A stretch of 64,000 nucleotides of DNA from Blasia pusilla (Eukaryota; Marchantiophyta; Marchantiopsida; Blasiales), in assembly GCA_050084515.1 (NCBI GenBank), contig CM114272.1, forward strand, positions 48,608,001-48,672,000, given 5' to 3'. Positions 35,785 through 48,240 of the stretch are shown here, piece by piece (the stretch's first letter is position 1; every line of letters starts with the position of its first letter). Under the pieces are notes generated by a model. The model searched no databases. It was not told where the DNA came from and saw only the letters and a list, made by a program, of their open reading frames with translations. Made by a program: the position numbers and the translations under genes.

Positions 35785-36234
35785 GTTTTTGAGGTAAAGG
35801 ATCATGTTGATCCAGGTTCAGATGGATACATTCTGAACAACCTGTCGAATTCTCCCCCTGGAATCGTGGTCGAGGAAGGGGTGCCTCTGCTTGGAGGGAG
35901 GGAAAAATCCCCCGCACTCCTGCAGACCCTGATGGAGCTGTGTTTGAGGCCAAGTGATTTGGTTCTAGATTTGGTCAATCTTTCTGGGATAAGTGTTAGA
36001 GGTGCTTGGCAGAGTGGGCAAAACATTCTCTGCCTTGAGGCGAGGAACACCTTGTTTGCAGTTTTCCGGGAGGCAAAGTTAGATTATGAGAGGATGATTG
36101 GCGTTTACAAGTCGCCTGGACGAGTAAAGAAACCTACACTAGAGCCACTGGTTGTGATGCCATCCTCACTACCGGTTATCCCAAAAATTGGAAGGGCAAG
36201 GCCAGTGGTGATTTCTGGAGGAGCTGTCGGATGA

Positions 36235-38274
36235 TGACGAGTGAGTGTTGGTGCTTTGGATTTGAAGCGTTTGGAGTTGAGATGTGGTTGTTCCTGGGGA
36301 AGGACCAAATATTGATTTTGACAGGTTTCCGTTTGCAAAAGCTTCAAAATCAGCTATCGGGGCATCTGTTGGGACTCATTTGGGATCACATGGGACAGAT
36401 ACGGGGTTCCTAAGGGGACAAGGCTAGTGAACCCAACTGGGGAAAGGGGGAAAGATTCCTCTCTTGTAAGTCATCCAAAATTGCAACCTCCATTCTGTCT
36501 AGACTATCTTCATTCTAACATGTCCACAGACCCAAAGCAAAGTAATCATTGGCTGCGTGGAGAAAATCTCCACACCCTGGTCTCATGCTAATACTTTTCA
36601 AGTTGTTAGAGTTTCGATAAGTAGGGCAGAAAAGCACAACCTCATTTGGTCAAAAAAGAAATATTCCTCCTTTTCATTTCATTGTAGAGGCAAGAGGGAC
36701 ATATCTCGCAACATCAAGCTGTTGCATATCTAGGCTCGCATAATTCATGTGCATAGGATGATCCTAATTGCATCGACAAGATGGCGGCCCAAGAAATTTG
36801 CACGCTTCACCTGCTATGTTCTCTGTTTGCGCTCAGGGGATCCGGGAAGTGAGCATTCATTGTTCCCATGTACGAGTATCAGACTGAACTTATTTTTCCA
36901 TCTCTATTTGCGTCTCCTCAGGTTAGTAATGCTCTCTGCCCTTGAATTCAATAACTAGCTTGTTTTTTTCTTGCGGCTTGATCCCACTGCACACGCCTGC
37001 TAAGTGTCACCCATCACTACTGCCTTGCCCATCCGATTCCCGTCTATCCGGCCACTTGAGTTATGCTCGGCTTGCAACATGAGAATTGATCAACCCGTGT
37101 ATGCTGCCTGACCTTCTAGAGTACATACGGAGGTTTTATATACACATTGCTGCAATTACATCTATTTTCTTAACAACCTGGTGGATCGCTACAATTTAGT
37201 GCTCCTTCATCTCTAAATCTACTCCTTCACCATTTTTGTCGTGCCTGGATTTTAATGCCTATGTTGTGATGTTTACCAATAGTTTCGATGATGTGAGCCT
37301 ATGCTAGCATTAGGGCATGTTGAGTTTGAGACACATGTTTCCAGAACCCTAGCAAAACGTTAGTTTCCCAAATTGGGCAAAGAGTTGCCCATCGTTTCTT
37401 ACGCATCCACTTCATAAAGTGAAGACTCTACCTACTTGGTGCGCAACATGTGTCAATTCTTTGAAATCTAGGCTCCCCAATTCTACAAGATATCTTTTGG
37501 ACATCGGCCCCATTCCTTTAGTTCCCACCTCTAGCTTCCGCGATCATTTCACTACAAGAGGATAATGCCACCTTACTAGGGTCGGATTTCTCGCTTGCCT
37601 AACGTTGTTACATATAGTGTGCCAAATTTCCAACATCTAGGTGTCCAACATTTGGGCACGGATTCATGCACTAAGTACGCGATCGCTACTATTAGAGCCG
37701 GTCAGCCAAGCTCTATGAGGTCATCTTTATCTCAAGCAACTGAATCTGTATAGATATGAGTGGCTCGTAGCAGGGTCGCCGTCCAAAGCTTATGCTCATG
37801 CTGCTATAGTTGTCGAGCCAAGCTTGTGCTACATGGTAGAAGCTAGGGCTACTCGGCCAATCTTGCTTTTGCCAACCTTACGTGTTTTTGAAATCTGAGT
37901 GAAGTTGCTACAACATCCATGCCACTGCCTTGTTACTAATGTGATGTCTTATTGCTTATAGTTGGCGGGACTGGTCCTAGGACACTAGCTCACCGTATCA
38001 GGTACGCTCACTCATTTTTTGTGATCGCTGGATTGTGAATGATTAGGATTTCATCTTTACAAACGGTTTGAAAGCAACTGCTCAACTCGGCATTGTTGTG
38101 AATGCATGTTGGATGAGTGTTGCTAGTTTCCTTACTTATGTGTTCTAATGTTATTCTCCATTGGGTACATTAAACTTTGTAGCCACTCACGTTTCTTTCT
38201 GTGACCTGCCATACACATAGTCCCTCGCTCCCTGAGTGTATTTTCATAATCCTACTAAACCATAACTATCTCTG
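36235..38274. other. No gene recognised
   Basis: Non-coding sequence between the methyltransferase-like region and the Helitron gene. The Helitron 5' end (5'-TC) presumably lies here or just downstream but could not be fixed. CACTACAAGAG at 37550 resembles a CACTA end but has no partner. Confidence 0.4.
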
Positions 38275-40019
38275 TTGGTACAGCAACGGAATTACTTTAT
38301 CTCATTTCAATCAACTTGGTTAAAAACTAGCTACCACCCATCATGCCCTTCCCAATTACATTCAGGGCAGCCTGACATCATAAGCACATTATCTAACATT
38401 GTACACACAGAGTTCAACAACCCACGGGGTGCATATGTGCCAGACTTGCCCTGTATTGCATACTTGTTCACAACAAGCTCACGCATGTACGTTCAGAATT
38501 GCCCACACTATAGTGTTGGATTGTGGTTGGTATCCGAAACAACAAGACGTTGGACTACACACGCACCTACGCAAGCACCACTCGATCAGTTGCAACCACA
38601 ACATCATACCAACGTGGATATAAACATACCAGTTGTGTAGTCTCTATATACATCTGACCTCCGCCCTACACCTACCTTGTTGGAAGAATGCTATGTGCAG
38701 GAAGCCCAGCTGAGAAACATATGTTAATTAATCTTATGCAATAAGCTGACACTGCAATATCCCTACTCACATATACATATCTCCTACCGCTTTGATCTGC
38801 CATTGATGTTCAGTTCTTGTATTCCCTTACCTACTTTAAGTGGCCTTGCTTACTTACTTGCCACAATTCACATTGCACCGTGGTATCCTATAGAAGTGTC
38901 GTTAACGTAAGATGTGCCCAACCTCCCAATTCATCCAGGTTAACGTTATGTAGGGAGCTCAGTGAGGCCAAGGAGATCAACAAAAGCAAGATGTTGCATA
39001 AGCATGTTAGTAAACACTGGCCATGCATAGATGCGCTACATACGCCCTAGACAAGCCAGTGTGCATCTCTTATAAAAAAGATGAAGTGTTGCAGATTTTG
39101 TGGAGCAGTTTCCTATAGTACCACCCAGCTGAAAATGACAACCTTGACAACACATATCTATCCACCCTGTGCGTTGTGCAATGGGTACATGCTGCAGTAT
39201 ATCATACCAGCTCTTGGGAAGTTTTATATTTGCCAACATTGCAAGACTACTGGTGCTTAGACAACCCATAACGTCTACATGACACCAACCTATATGAGAG
39301 ATATACTTGCATTCAACCCACTTCATCTTGAGCTCCTTTCCCTTTTCGACTCCCGCATGGAGATCAAAACAAAGTACAATGGCTTCCACCATGGATTTTT
39401 TTGTGTTGAGTCGCTAATCGACTGCCCTCTTGTTGGCTGGAATATGCGCTCACCTATGCCTATTGATCCTGATTACATATATAGGTAGGTGAGGAATGTG
39501 TTACTAGTGAATCTCCGTGTTAATGATCTATACTTGCAGTACATGTTGCTCATCGAGCTGTTGATCCTACATGTGGTCTAGTAATCCTGCCATCTTCATC
39601 AATTGATGTAATTCTTAGGGCATCTCAGGAGAAAGGGCAACTCACCCACAGTATGGCAGCCGATCCGTATAGCACAAAGATGAATGTCTTGCAGGATGTC
39701 CACTACTCACTTCCAGTAAAGAGGAGGGTATCGTACGATATCCTTCATAATGGTAGTATACATTAGAAATAGTGCGCATTCTGAGAACAATTTTTTAGTG
39801 ACAAAAATGGCATATCGGCGGACACAACACTTACTATCCAGACTGGTATATTCATGTTTCTTTCCCATACCTGAGAGGATATTTTATTGGGTTCCCATCC
39901 TTTGTTGAGTACCTTTGGGCACGTACAAAGGAGTTATTCTGTGTTTTTACACTATATGAGCCGTATATGCTGATAATGCACCAATTACGTGAGTAATAGC
40001 TCTTGCATCGTCTGCTCGA

Positions 40020-41057
40020 ATATGCATTCTTAATTGGGAGTTAGACCAGCTCAGACGAAAACAACCAGACTTACCCGATGAAGACCTTTACTCTCAGCTT
40101 GCAAAGTACACCTTTAGCGCACAGTTACCAGGCAGCCCATCTTGGCATCACAGACACCTAAGGGACCTTAGAGCCATGGTTGCTAAGTGGGGAATGCCTG
40201 ACTTCTTCTTAACTCTCGCGTCGGACGAGGTTTCAGATACCAACTGGCCAAAGATCCATGACATTGAGTAGATTCTGAAGAAGTTCAACAACACATTTTC
40301 CTAGAGGAATGCACTAATGGAGTGTGTAGTGCTTTTTCATACCACGCTAAGGATGCTCTTTCACAACTATCTCCTTAATGGACCATGCTTGCTTGGTAGG
40401 ATAACTAACTACCTTATTAGGAATGAAATATAAGGTAGGGGGATCCTGCGTTCACTCATTATCCTTTGGGTTAATAAGTGTGATGTCGACACCATTGCCT
40501 CTCAAATATGTTGCTACATTCCCAAGTCTGTCTCAGAATGTCAAACATCACCACGTGACAACATACATACATTGTCCTACTATGTGAAAACAAAGCAGAT
40601 TCATACTTGTAAAACTGGCATTTGTATTGTCAAAACAACAACTAATCACCCACCTTATCGCCGAATGGGATTCCCGCCACCACCTAATTACAAGGTGAAA
40701 CCATCAATAGATCCTGTTAGCCAGAAGTGGATTTACTATAGGCCTGGCTACGGAAACCATAATGTCATCCCATACCATCCTACTATACTACTACTTTGGG
40801 GAGCTCACATGAACCTCCAGCGAGTTACAAATGTACAGTGGTCCTTCTACCTACTCAAGTATGCATTAAAGTGTGAACCACAAGGGGCTTTGAATATTAC
40901 TACCGAGTGTGCTAAGTACTTGGGGCTGGAGGGACTCGATGAAGTAAGGTTAAAGTTGATATCTGGCTTGGTGTTAATTAGATCCGTATCGTCTATGGAG
41001 GCAGCACTTACTACTGATCCCAATTATCCACAGATCCCAAGGGGTTCATTATATTGA
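40020..41057 (+). pseudogene. Helitron Rep (HUH) region
   Basis: HHRHLRDLRAMVAKWGMPDF followed by FLTLASDEVSDTNWPKI matches the Helitron N-terminal block (normally FxTxxxNPxWPE). The HUH motif region reads NEI-stop-GRGILRSLIILWV (about 40420-40470) where active Helitrons have a GRGSLHxHxxxW pattern, so both catalytic histidines are lost. Downstream are the Cys/Tyr-rich part CKTGICIVKTTTNHPPYRR and a long open frame 40572-41057. Confidence 0.75.
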
Positions 41058-41639
41058 TTCAAACCCACCGAGTCGAAGAACACAACTGCATGTAAAGATG
41101 CGACCACACTTTGCATATACCCGTGCTCATTGTATTGCTATCGGCCCGCATCCTCATCAGGCTTGACATTTTTTTTCAGTTTTGGTCAGATTACGAAATA
41201 CTCAAATCCCGCTCACCCCACACATAACTTTTTTGGCATAGATTTAGTTGGGAACTTTGTTTATACCACAAAACGATTGGTGCGTTTAACTGAGCATCAT
41301 CCCTTACATCAATGGAATGAATTTTTTTATAATGTCTAACTTAGCCATATCACTTTCAGGTCAGAGTGTGAGGTAGTGAGTAGCACGTCACCACAGTGGT
41401 CCTACTTACATGAGTGCATGTATAGGGGTATACTTTCTGATTCATGTGCTATTGTTAATGAGATCAAGAAGCATGCACAAAAGTGCTTTTGGAGTAAGGT
41501 TCACGCAGGTGAAGTGATCTCCAAAGTATTAAAAAAAGTACGCCCATATCTTGACCTTGAGATAAACCCTCCTATGTATGATAGCACTCTTAACCAAGTG
41601 AGTGAATATCCCAAAACTGAGTCCAGTGGTACCCCGCTG

Positions 41640-42950
41640 ATAATCCCTCTTCATACTCTCAACCCTAAGCAGTTGTAATTATATGACCAGTTAAGTGTTC
41701 TCACCTCCGGGCTAGTTATGGTTACAGGCCCACAAGGGAGTGGCAAGACTTTCTTTATTAACTTCATGAAGAGATATTGGAAATCTAAGTCTTTGACAAC
41801 TTTATGAGTAGCTACAGGGATAGTTGTTGTACGTCTACACACATTGGCCACTACAGTACATTATGCTTTTGCTATACCTATTAAGCAAACTTTGCCATCC
41901 ATGCACACTACATCTGACCAGTATCTACGCTTAAGGGATGCCGCTCTTATTGTAATAGACAAATGTTCTATGTTGACATGTCGCTTATTGCAGATCATTG
42001 CCATGAGGCTATATGAGGTATCTCCATCCTCAAATCTTGACCCATTTTCTTCTAAGCTGGTTGTACTTGTTGGCGATCTTTATCAGTTGCGTCCAGTCTG
42101 CCGACACAAGGTAGAACCAATTTGCCCCCTTTGCCATATATCATCGTCGAAATTCTACGCCAACATGCTTAAGCTTCAGCTCTCCACTGTTGTTAGGCAT
42201 GCCGCTGATCCTGTGTTCCTAGGCTTCTTGTCAAGAATGAGACAGCAAATTCCAACACAGCTTGATATAGACAATCACCTTAGTTCCTTTTCTGTTGATG
42301 AAAATACAACTATCTATTATATAGATGCCGAGACACAAGTAATTTGTACTCAGAGATCTGATGTCAGTCTCTTCAACTTTGTGACACGCAGGAGACTATA
42401 CAAGGATGCAGAGATCTTTCCTGTTCATATATCAACTGATGCACCCTTCGATCCACAATTTCATCACAAGATTAGTGACATTGATTTTCATCAAATCTCC
42501 TTTCTTGCATTAGGTTGTAAGGTGCTACTCACCTCAAATATTGACATTGGTAATTAGGAAATTAATGGTGCCCTTGCCACTGTTGTTGATTGTGTTTACT
42601 CATCCAACCACATACTAGCCATTGTTGTAAGGCTACACTCAAACAACAAGATTATACGCGTTGGGTGAACAAACTTTTATACTCTCCGCCATGGGCTTGA
42701 CCAAAAATATCACAAAAAAACTTTTCCGCTTATTCTCGCCTATGCCATGACTGGCCACAAGAGCCAGGGCCTAACTGTTCTTGGTAAATACCTGCTTGTC
42801 ATCAAGTCGGCTTTTGCCATAGGCTTGATCTATGTTTTGCTATCCCGAGTTAAGGGTGCATCCAATATGAGAATTCTTGGTACTATCAACCCACCAGACT
42901 TGGCAATTTTTGGGCAGAGTAGTGATGTTTCTATTTGTTTTCAACAAACA
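41640..42950 (+). pseudogene. Helitron PIF1-like helicase domain
   Basis: Walker A GPQGSGKTFFINF (41728-41770), Walker B-like ALIVIDKCSML (41945-41980, Lys in place of the catalytic Glu), motif III VVLVGDLYQLRPV (42060-42100), LGCKVLLTSNID (42508-42545), and C-terminal motifs AMTGHKSQGLTV (42745-42780) and YVLLSRVKGASNMRILG. This is the SF1B PIF1/RecD order. An extra stop splits the domain after Walker A. Confidence 0.88.
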
Positions 42951-42959
42951 TTGTTTGTG

Positions 42960-43505
42960 AATAGTATGGCAACAAGTGACGGGTCTGCAAGGGGATGGGG
43001 AAGGAATTCTGTTCCCCCTACCACACCACTCAATGCACCAGAGAAGCCTACTCCTATTGCACATGTTTCGCGTTCAGATCCTATCCCGATAAGCGACAGC
43101 ACCTCCGATGAGCATGCAGATTCAAGGGAATTGAGTTCAGTGAGTATGACTAAACCTAACAACAAGCAATGTCACATTATGAAAGACTTACACGGGAGGA
43201 TTAAGCGTGACCAGTTTCAAGAACTCCGGATCATTATGAAACTTCCAATTCAACTTCTTGTGGACTTGTCGTCTACACAAGCGGCACACCTATTAACCCG
43301 TCTGAAAGATGCACGAGAAGATGGCATTATTTCAGATGTACCAGATGCAATGGCACACAATTTTGCTCATGCCGAGTACCACTCCCTCTCAAATGTATAT
43401 AGCATCTCTGGAAGCCATTCTACCTCTATCCACTTGCAGGCTAATATCGCATCATATAGTGGCTCAGCCCTGCCTGAGTCCCCAAACAAAAGGAAGTGCA
43501 CCTAA
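42960..43505 (+). pseudogene. Helitron protein C-terminal extension
   Basis: Ser/Pro-rich linker, then a ~50-residue block GRIKRDQFQELRIIMKLPIQ with HLLTRLKDAREDGIISD, ending SPNKRKCT-stop at 43505. The same block and ending occur at 59.2-59.57 kb. I do not recognise the domain. Confidence 0.7.
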
Positions 43506-44139
43506 GCTCAAGTTAAGGTGAGTTGAGCATCAGCCTACCTTTCATTACTCCGCTTCGATCGCTTTCATAGGGAGCTAGCTTTAACTCTTTTCATGTTTAT
43601 GTCTGCAGGAGTGCACTTACTTGTCCAACTGTGTAGCCATCTGACCACAAAGCAATGGAGGCATCACATCCAAGAGCTTTTCTGACTTTATATGAATTTA
43701 GCCAATTCTACTGTTACTAAGACAACTAGTTTTCACTGTTAATCATGAGCCGATGAACTAGCTGTAGACTACTTTTTCATGTGCAACTTATATCACTATT
43801 ACTATGGCATATGAAGTTTACTAACTAGTTGTTCTCGATCCAATGTCACGTTTATGGCATTTTTTGTACACTCGGCAGCTAGTGATATAGCAACCCAATA
43901 ATATTTTGCCTTTTTGTACATGTTTTAGTTTTGTAATTCAACATGTACCTGCTCGTGCTCTATATGTGTTCACTAGCTTCTTAGTAAACTTTGTGGCTTC
44001 TTGCTTACTGCATTTTATGCCTCTCACCTTATATTTTATATTATCACATAATACTTATTGTATCTTATCCATCTGTCTTCGTGTGTTGCATATATGATGT
44101 ACCTTAGTACAATTGATTTCATTGCTTTCCTGCTTGCAG

Positions 44140-44574
44140 AAACACTATCCGCCTCATTCTACAAGCAATGACTACATGACACCAACAAAGATGGCCACCG
44201 ATTCTGGTCAAGCTCTAAGGCGAAAGCAACAGTGAGACATGGGCAAGTAGGCTGCTAATCATGAGCACATTGTTATCGACACAACAACCAGAGTGTCACC
44301 GTCACTTTTTAATGTTGCTCTAGCAAACATAGAGGATCTCTAGGCACGGCTACAAAGATATGAATCGCATAACGCTACATTGCAGCAAGTTATGCGATAT
44401 ATAGGCAAGGATCATGAAGATAATATAGCAAAAATTGTTCAGTTGCAACAAGAAATTACTGATATTTACAAGGAGCTCCAACATCTTAACAATTATTGCT
44501 CAATCAAGTACTCAAATGACACTCAATTAGCACAACATCTAAGTTTTATTCAGTCCTTACCTCCACTTATGTAG
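44140..44574 (+). pseudogene. Coiled-coil exon after the Helitron C-terminal block
   Basis: Starts after an acceptor (GCTTGCAG, 44132-44139). Reads TRVSPSLFNVALANIEDL, then a heptad-like coil (NIAKIVQLQQEITDIYKELQ) to a stop at 44574. Stops at about 44234, 44250 and 44341 interrupt it. It corresponds to the exon at 60301-60737 in the detached cassette. Confidence 0.6.
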
Positions 44575-45960
44575 GCTGTAGTTGCCTGCACATCTCAGGT
44601 TTAAAGTTTTTGCTCCAGTTCTAGCTCATCACCCAGTTACATCTATGCTACACAGCGTGTTGCAATTTCTTCTCGGAAATGTAACACTTTCTCTGTTTAG
44701 CATATACCACTAGCTTTTGCGTGTGGCACCTATGCAACTCTATGCTTAAAATTTCCACCTGTTTCTCACCGGCTTTTCTAACCATGGTGACGTTGTAATG
44801 GCCTTTGTGAAGTCACCACTTCCTTGCAATTGCAATATCCCAGGAAAAATTCTTCTCTCTGTATACAACACACCAATGTTATGTTACTCATTGTTGTATT
44901 CCATTCAAAATAACTGAGTTACCGCAAGCAAAATCACTTCCCATTCAGTGAGCTGCTGTGGCGATCAATTTTTTGCCCTCTTCAATTACATATACACACA
45001 AGTTTCTCAAGATTTTACCATCGCTGTTGTTGCTTGTACTACACTGTGTTGGTATATGTGTGCATTCGAGTTCATTTGTGCACCAAAAAAATTCACCATC
45101 TTCAATATACTGATGCTAACACACACTTATGGGTTGGTAACATCATTCTTACCATCTCCCACTATTTGCCATTTGGTTACATAATTTATCCCCACACTTA
45201 TCGTTATATACAATTCATTACCCAACTCTAGGCTGCCTCATTTCCTCATCGCTCTTGCTCGCCCCATTTGTGCTCGCACAAACACACACGAAAGTACTTC
45301 ATCTAATTGCCATTTTCTCAATCCATTGGGTGTCACGTTCATGCTCATCGTGCTGCACACTTGGTTGACCGTTGTTAAGCCTAACTCATTATCTTGTCTG
45401 CTCATTCATGCCATTTCACCTCACGCTACTTATACAACGTTTAGGGTTTACACACCATTTTTCTACCGATTGCGCGACCAATAGTTGTTGCCAACTTACC
45501 TAGTCATGCATCCCTAATTCACAATAAAACGGTTCGTAGACAGTTCAAGGATGCATTCTTGTTTTATAAAAATCCGCTGATGACACCTTCCTCCGGTGAT
45601 GACTCTTAATTTTTTTTAAGCTTCTCCGTGGTGACACGTGTACAAGAATATAACTTAGTGCTCACAAGAAGGACTAAGGGTACAAAAGGGAGTTTTTCAC
45701 CCGTGCATCGCGTCGGCAAGATTGTAGTCTATTATTATTATGGGAGAGTGCTTTCTTGATTTTCCTCTATGTTTGACATTTGGCAACCGAGAAGCAAGAA
45801 AATGTTTCTCCCTACACAACAGTAAAAAAAAGTTTTCCATTCTATGGGCAACAAGAAAAAAATTTTGTGCAATGCGACTAGTCCTTTCACTTTCGTGCAT
45901 GGCACAGACTACCCGCTAGTAATACTTACCAAACATTCCGGTTAATATTCTAGTAAGCGT
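44575..45960. other. No gene recognised
   Basis: A+T-rich downstream flank of the Helitron; it should contain the 3' terminus but no convincing hairpin-CTRR end was found by eye. Confidence 0.4.
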
Positions 45961-46228
45961 TTTTCATTTGCAGTGCTGAGTATACACCATAGTTGAAGTG
46001 TGGCAATAGCGGGAAACCATAGAGAGGAAGGATACCCTTTCGAAATAGGCGCAGGTGGTTGCCAAGGAATAAGGTACTAACTCGAGGGTACTAATTTTCA
46101 TTTGCAGTGCAGAGTATACACCATAGTTGAAGTGTGGCAATGGCGGGAAACCATAGAGAGGAAGGATACCCTTTCGAAATAGGCGCAGGTGGTTGCCAAG
46201 GAATAAGGTACTAACTCGAGGGTACTAA
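45961..46228 (+). repeat. 134-bp tandem duplication, 2 copies
   Basis: Copies 45961-46094 and 46095-46228 differ at two positions (CTGAG/CAGAG and ATAGC/ATGGC). Each starts with TTTTCATTTGCAG, which looks like a plant 3' splice site. The very low divergence means the duplication is recent. Confidence 0.97.
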
Positions 46229-46356
46229 TTAGCTCCAAGAGGGTACCAACTTAGCCTTATGTTCAATTAGGTGCAGGGGCATGTACTAGTGGAGGTTAGC
46301 TACAACCCTTTGACGCAACAAGGTTTCAACAAGAAGAGTGTTTACATCTTGCAACG

Positions 46357-47222
46357 TTGTTTGATTTAGAAATGGAACGGCAAGCCAATTTTGAATTCCC
46401 TCCAACATGGATGGCTGTACGATTAATGCAAATTCTTACCAATGAGTCACAGCAATACATGTATCTAGCCTATGCATTCTCCGGTAATAGGCGTAGTGGT
46501 GATTGTTGCCGAACTAAGAACCTTGGAGACTCAACAGAGGACACAGAGATCATGTTTGCAGTGAACACGGAAGTTTTTTCTGCAATTCATAGACTTGGAT
46601 GGCATGGATCCTATGACTCACCAACAACATTATCTTCTGAAATATATTGTATGATAGGGTGGTGATTGGCTTATGGGAGTAAGTGCTACAAATTTTGAAA
46701 GTATGCCCATAGAGCAACAGATATCTCACGTCAGGATTCAATCCGCCAATGTCTGGAGGTTGCTTGTGGAGCACAAAGCTGGTGCTTTGCAAAGTGTTGT
46801 TCATGGAGCCAAGAGGCATGTACCATCACCGTCCACATCCCTTCCAGTTGTTCAAATGTTGGAGATTCATCCTAGAATGAAGATATTGAGGATAGTACTG
46901 CAACAGTTTACCTTGAAGACCCGACGATCCATCTAAATCTCAGAGGTTGCAAGTAGACGGTGGATAAATGTGGCCTTCTATCCACGAAGCAAGAAGACAC
47001 CTCTTCGCGCATGAGGAAAGAACTATCTCTGTGTATGTAGGTCTTGCTACTGTTGTGAAAGAGGCACAAGATTTGGAGACAACCTTGGGTGAAGTGGGAA
47101 GAACAATGAAGCAGGTATCAACCAAAATGGAGAGATTGAATGGTAGACTTGGTGCATGTGAGATGGCTAATAGGTATTTGTTAGCATCGCTGAAGTCTGC
47201 TATAAGTGAATCCACAGTTTAG
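46357..47222 (+). pseudogene. Hypothetical reading region, C-terminal coiled coil
   Basis: Three nearby open stretches (46357-46665, 46673-46936, 46968-47222) in different frames. The first has FPPTWMAVRLMQILTNESQQ; the last has a probable coiled coil (LGEVGRTMKQVSTKMERLNG). No family recognised; frameshifts are needed to join them. Confidence 0.35.
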
Positions 47223-47959
47223 TGGATCTCATGTCATACCAACGATATTGACGTTCTTCAAGAAATAAAAATCAAAGTTTTATTAAATGATTGAAGTTAT
47301 TGTATGGTCGGCTACTACTATAATTGTAGGCAATGGCAAGATGTCTTGCCACATTCTTTGGAGGAGATTAAAAATGAGCGTGGAAGTTCAACACATAAAG
47401 ATCCTTTTCACATGGTGCGGTAATTAAGACAACTCACAAGCTGACAAATTTTCCTTAACATTTGTTCTTAAGACTAATTTCCAAAATTGCAATGGATGGA
47501 TTGTAGCATGCGTCTAAATAGTCACTGATTTGTAAATACCAGCCAAGCTGTGAATAGCGACCGGTATATAAATAGCAACCATTCTATATATAGTAATTCC
47601 ATTGTAAAGGATGGTGACTTCCAACCGCTCAATGAATAGCATTTGGCTGCAAAATCTAGCAAGTGAAATATAATACATACAAGCATGAAGGATGATTCTC
47701 AAAAAATATGGTAATTAAAACAAGCTTGGAAGCTGAAAAAAATTATTACACCTTTGAACTTGTATATTCCAACCATTGCAAATTGACAATAGCCACTAGT
47801 GCCTTAACCAAAGATGATGCTTCATCCAAGCCCACCGATGGCACCCCTAACCTACGTACTCAAATGGTCGTGAATGAACTTTGAAGTCCTTGATGCCGAT
47901 TTTTGCAAGGCTAATTCTCTATACAATGCCTCCTCCCATCCATTTTTGTTGTCTTATCC

Positions 47960-48240
47960 TCATACTCCTAACTTTTGAAGGAGATCTGCCTTTTCAGATA
48001 TCAATAATGCATGCCTATGCTCCAAAACTTCCACATATTTATCTACTCTAGCTGATGTTCCTTCCAATCGATGGATTTTCTCCTCCCAACACTCCAAATT
48101 GAGAACATCCTCTACGAGCATTCCCAAGTGGTTCATCCAAAATTGTACAATTCTCTCATCAATTACAAATCCTCCTGGTGGCAATGCCGGATCCCCCCTT
48201 GGTACTTCAGTATGGCCTTCTCTCGCAACTCCCTGCAAAT
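47960..48240 (-). pseudogene. Hypothetical exon with coiled coil
   Basis: After an acceptor-like CTATTTGCAG the minus strand is open from about 48240 to 47960: GGFVIDERIVQFWMNHLGML, then a helical stretch (EEKIHRLEGTSARVDKYVEV) to a stop. It resembles in layout, and perhaps in origin, the plus-strand tail at 46968-47222. No family recognised. Confidence 0.35.

Larger units (their letters stand above)
32996..36234 (+). pseudogene. Large reading region ending in a class-beta DNA methyltransferase-like domain
   Basis: Open stretches at 32996-33607, about 33530-34080, 34086-34600, 34583-35146 and 35785-36234 join with frameshifts (an A-run near 33655, another at about 34600) and stops (34081, 35027). 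The N-terminal part is helical and acidic (SLELEEEFELWLNDIWDKSA). The C-terminal part has HLIVDLPSRLRLG, then EWNTPFTYDQMAMMFSFANA and GCFLVL, resembling motif IV (usually DPPY) and its surroundings; after an intron it has SPALLQTLMELCLRPSDLVL and WQSGQNILCLEAR, resembling the motif X/I AdoMet region. Motif IV before motif I is the permuted class-beta order of N6-adenine/N4-cytosine methyltransferases. DLPS in place of DPPY and the loss of the FxG loop argue against activity. Function is inferred from pattern only. Confidence 0.45.
38275..44574 (+). mobile_element. Helitron Rep/helicase gene, decayed
   Basis: In order on the plus strand: a Cys-rich N-terminal region (about 39081-39488: CCRFCGAV, CALCNGYML, YICQHCKTTG), the Helitron_like_N/Rep region (40020-41057), the PIF1-type helicase (41640-42950), a C-terminal extension (42960-43505) ending PNKRKCT, and after an intron a coiled-coil exon (44140-44574). 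Rep plus PIF1 helicase in one gene defines Helitrons. Stops at about 40270, 40433, 41676, 42558 and 42666 make it inactive. Terminal sequences (5'-TC, 3' hairpin-CTRR) were not located. Confidence 0.82.

Noticed and set aside
37550-37560. CACTACAAGAG as a CACTA transposon end
   Set aside because: No inverted partner, subterminal repeats or transposase were seen nearby.
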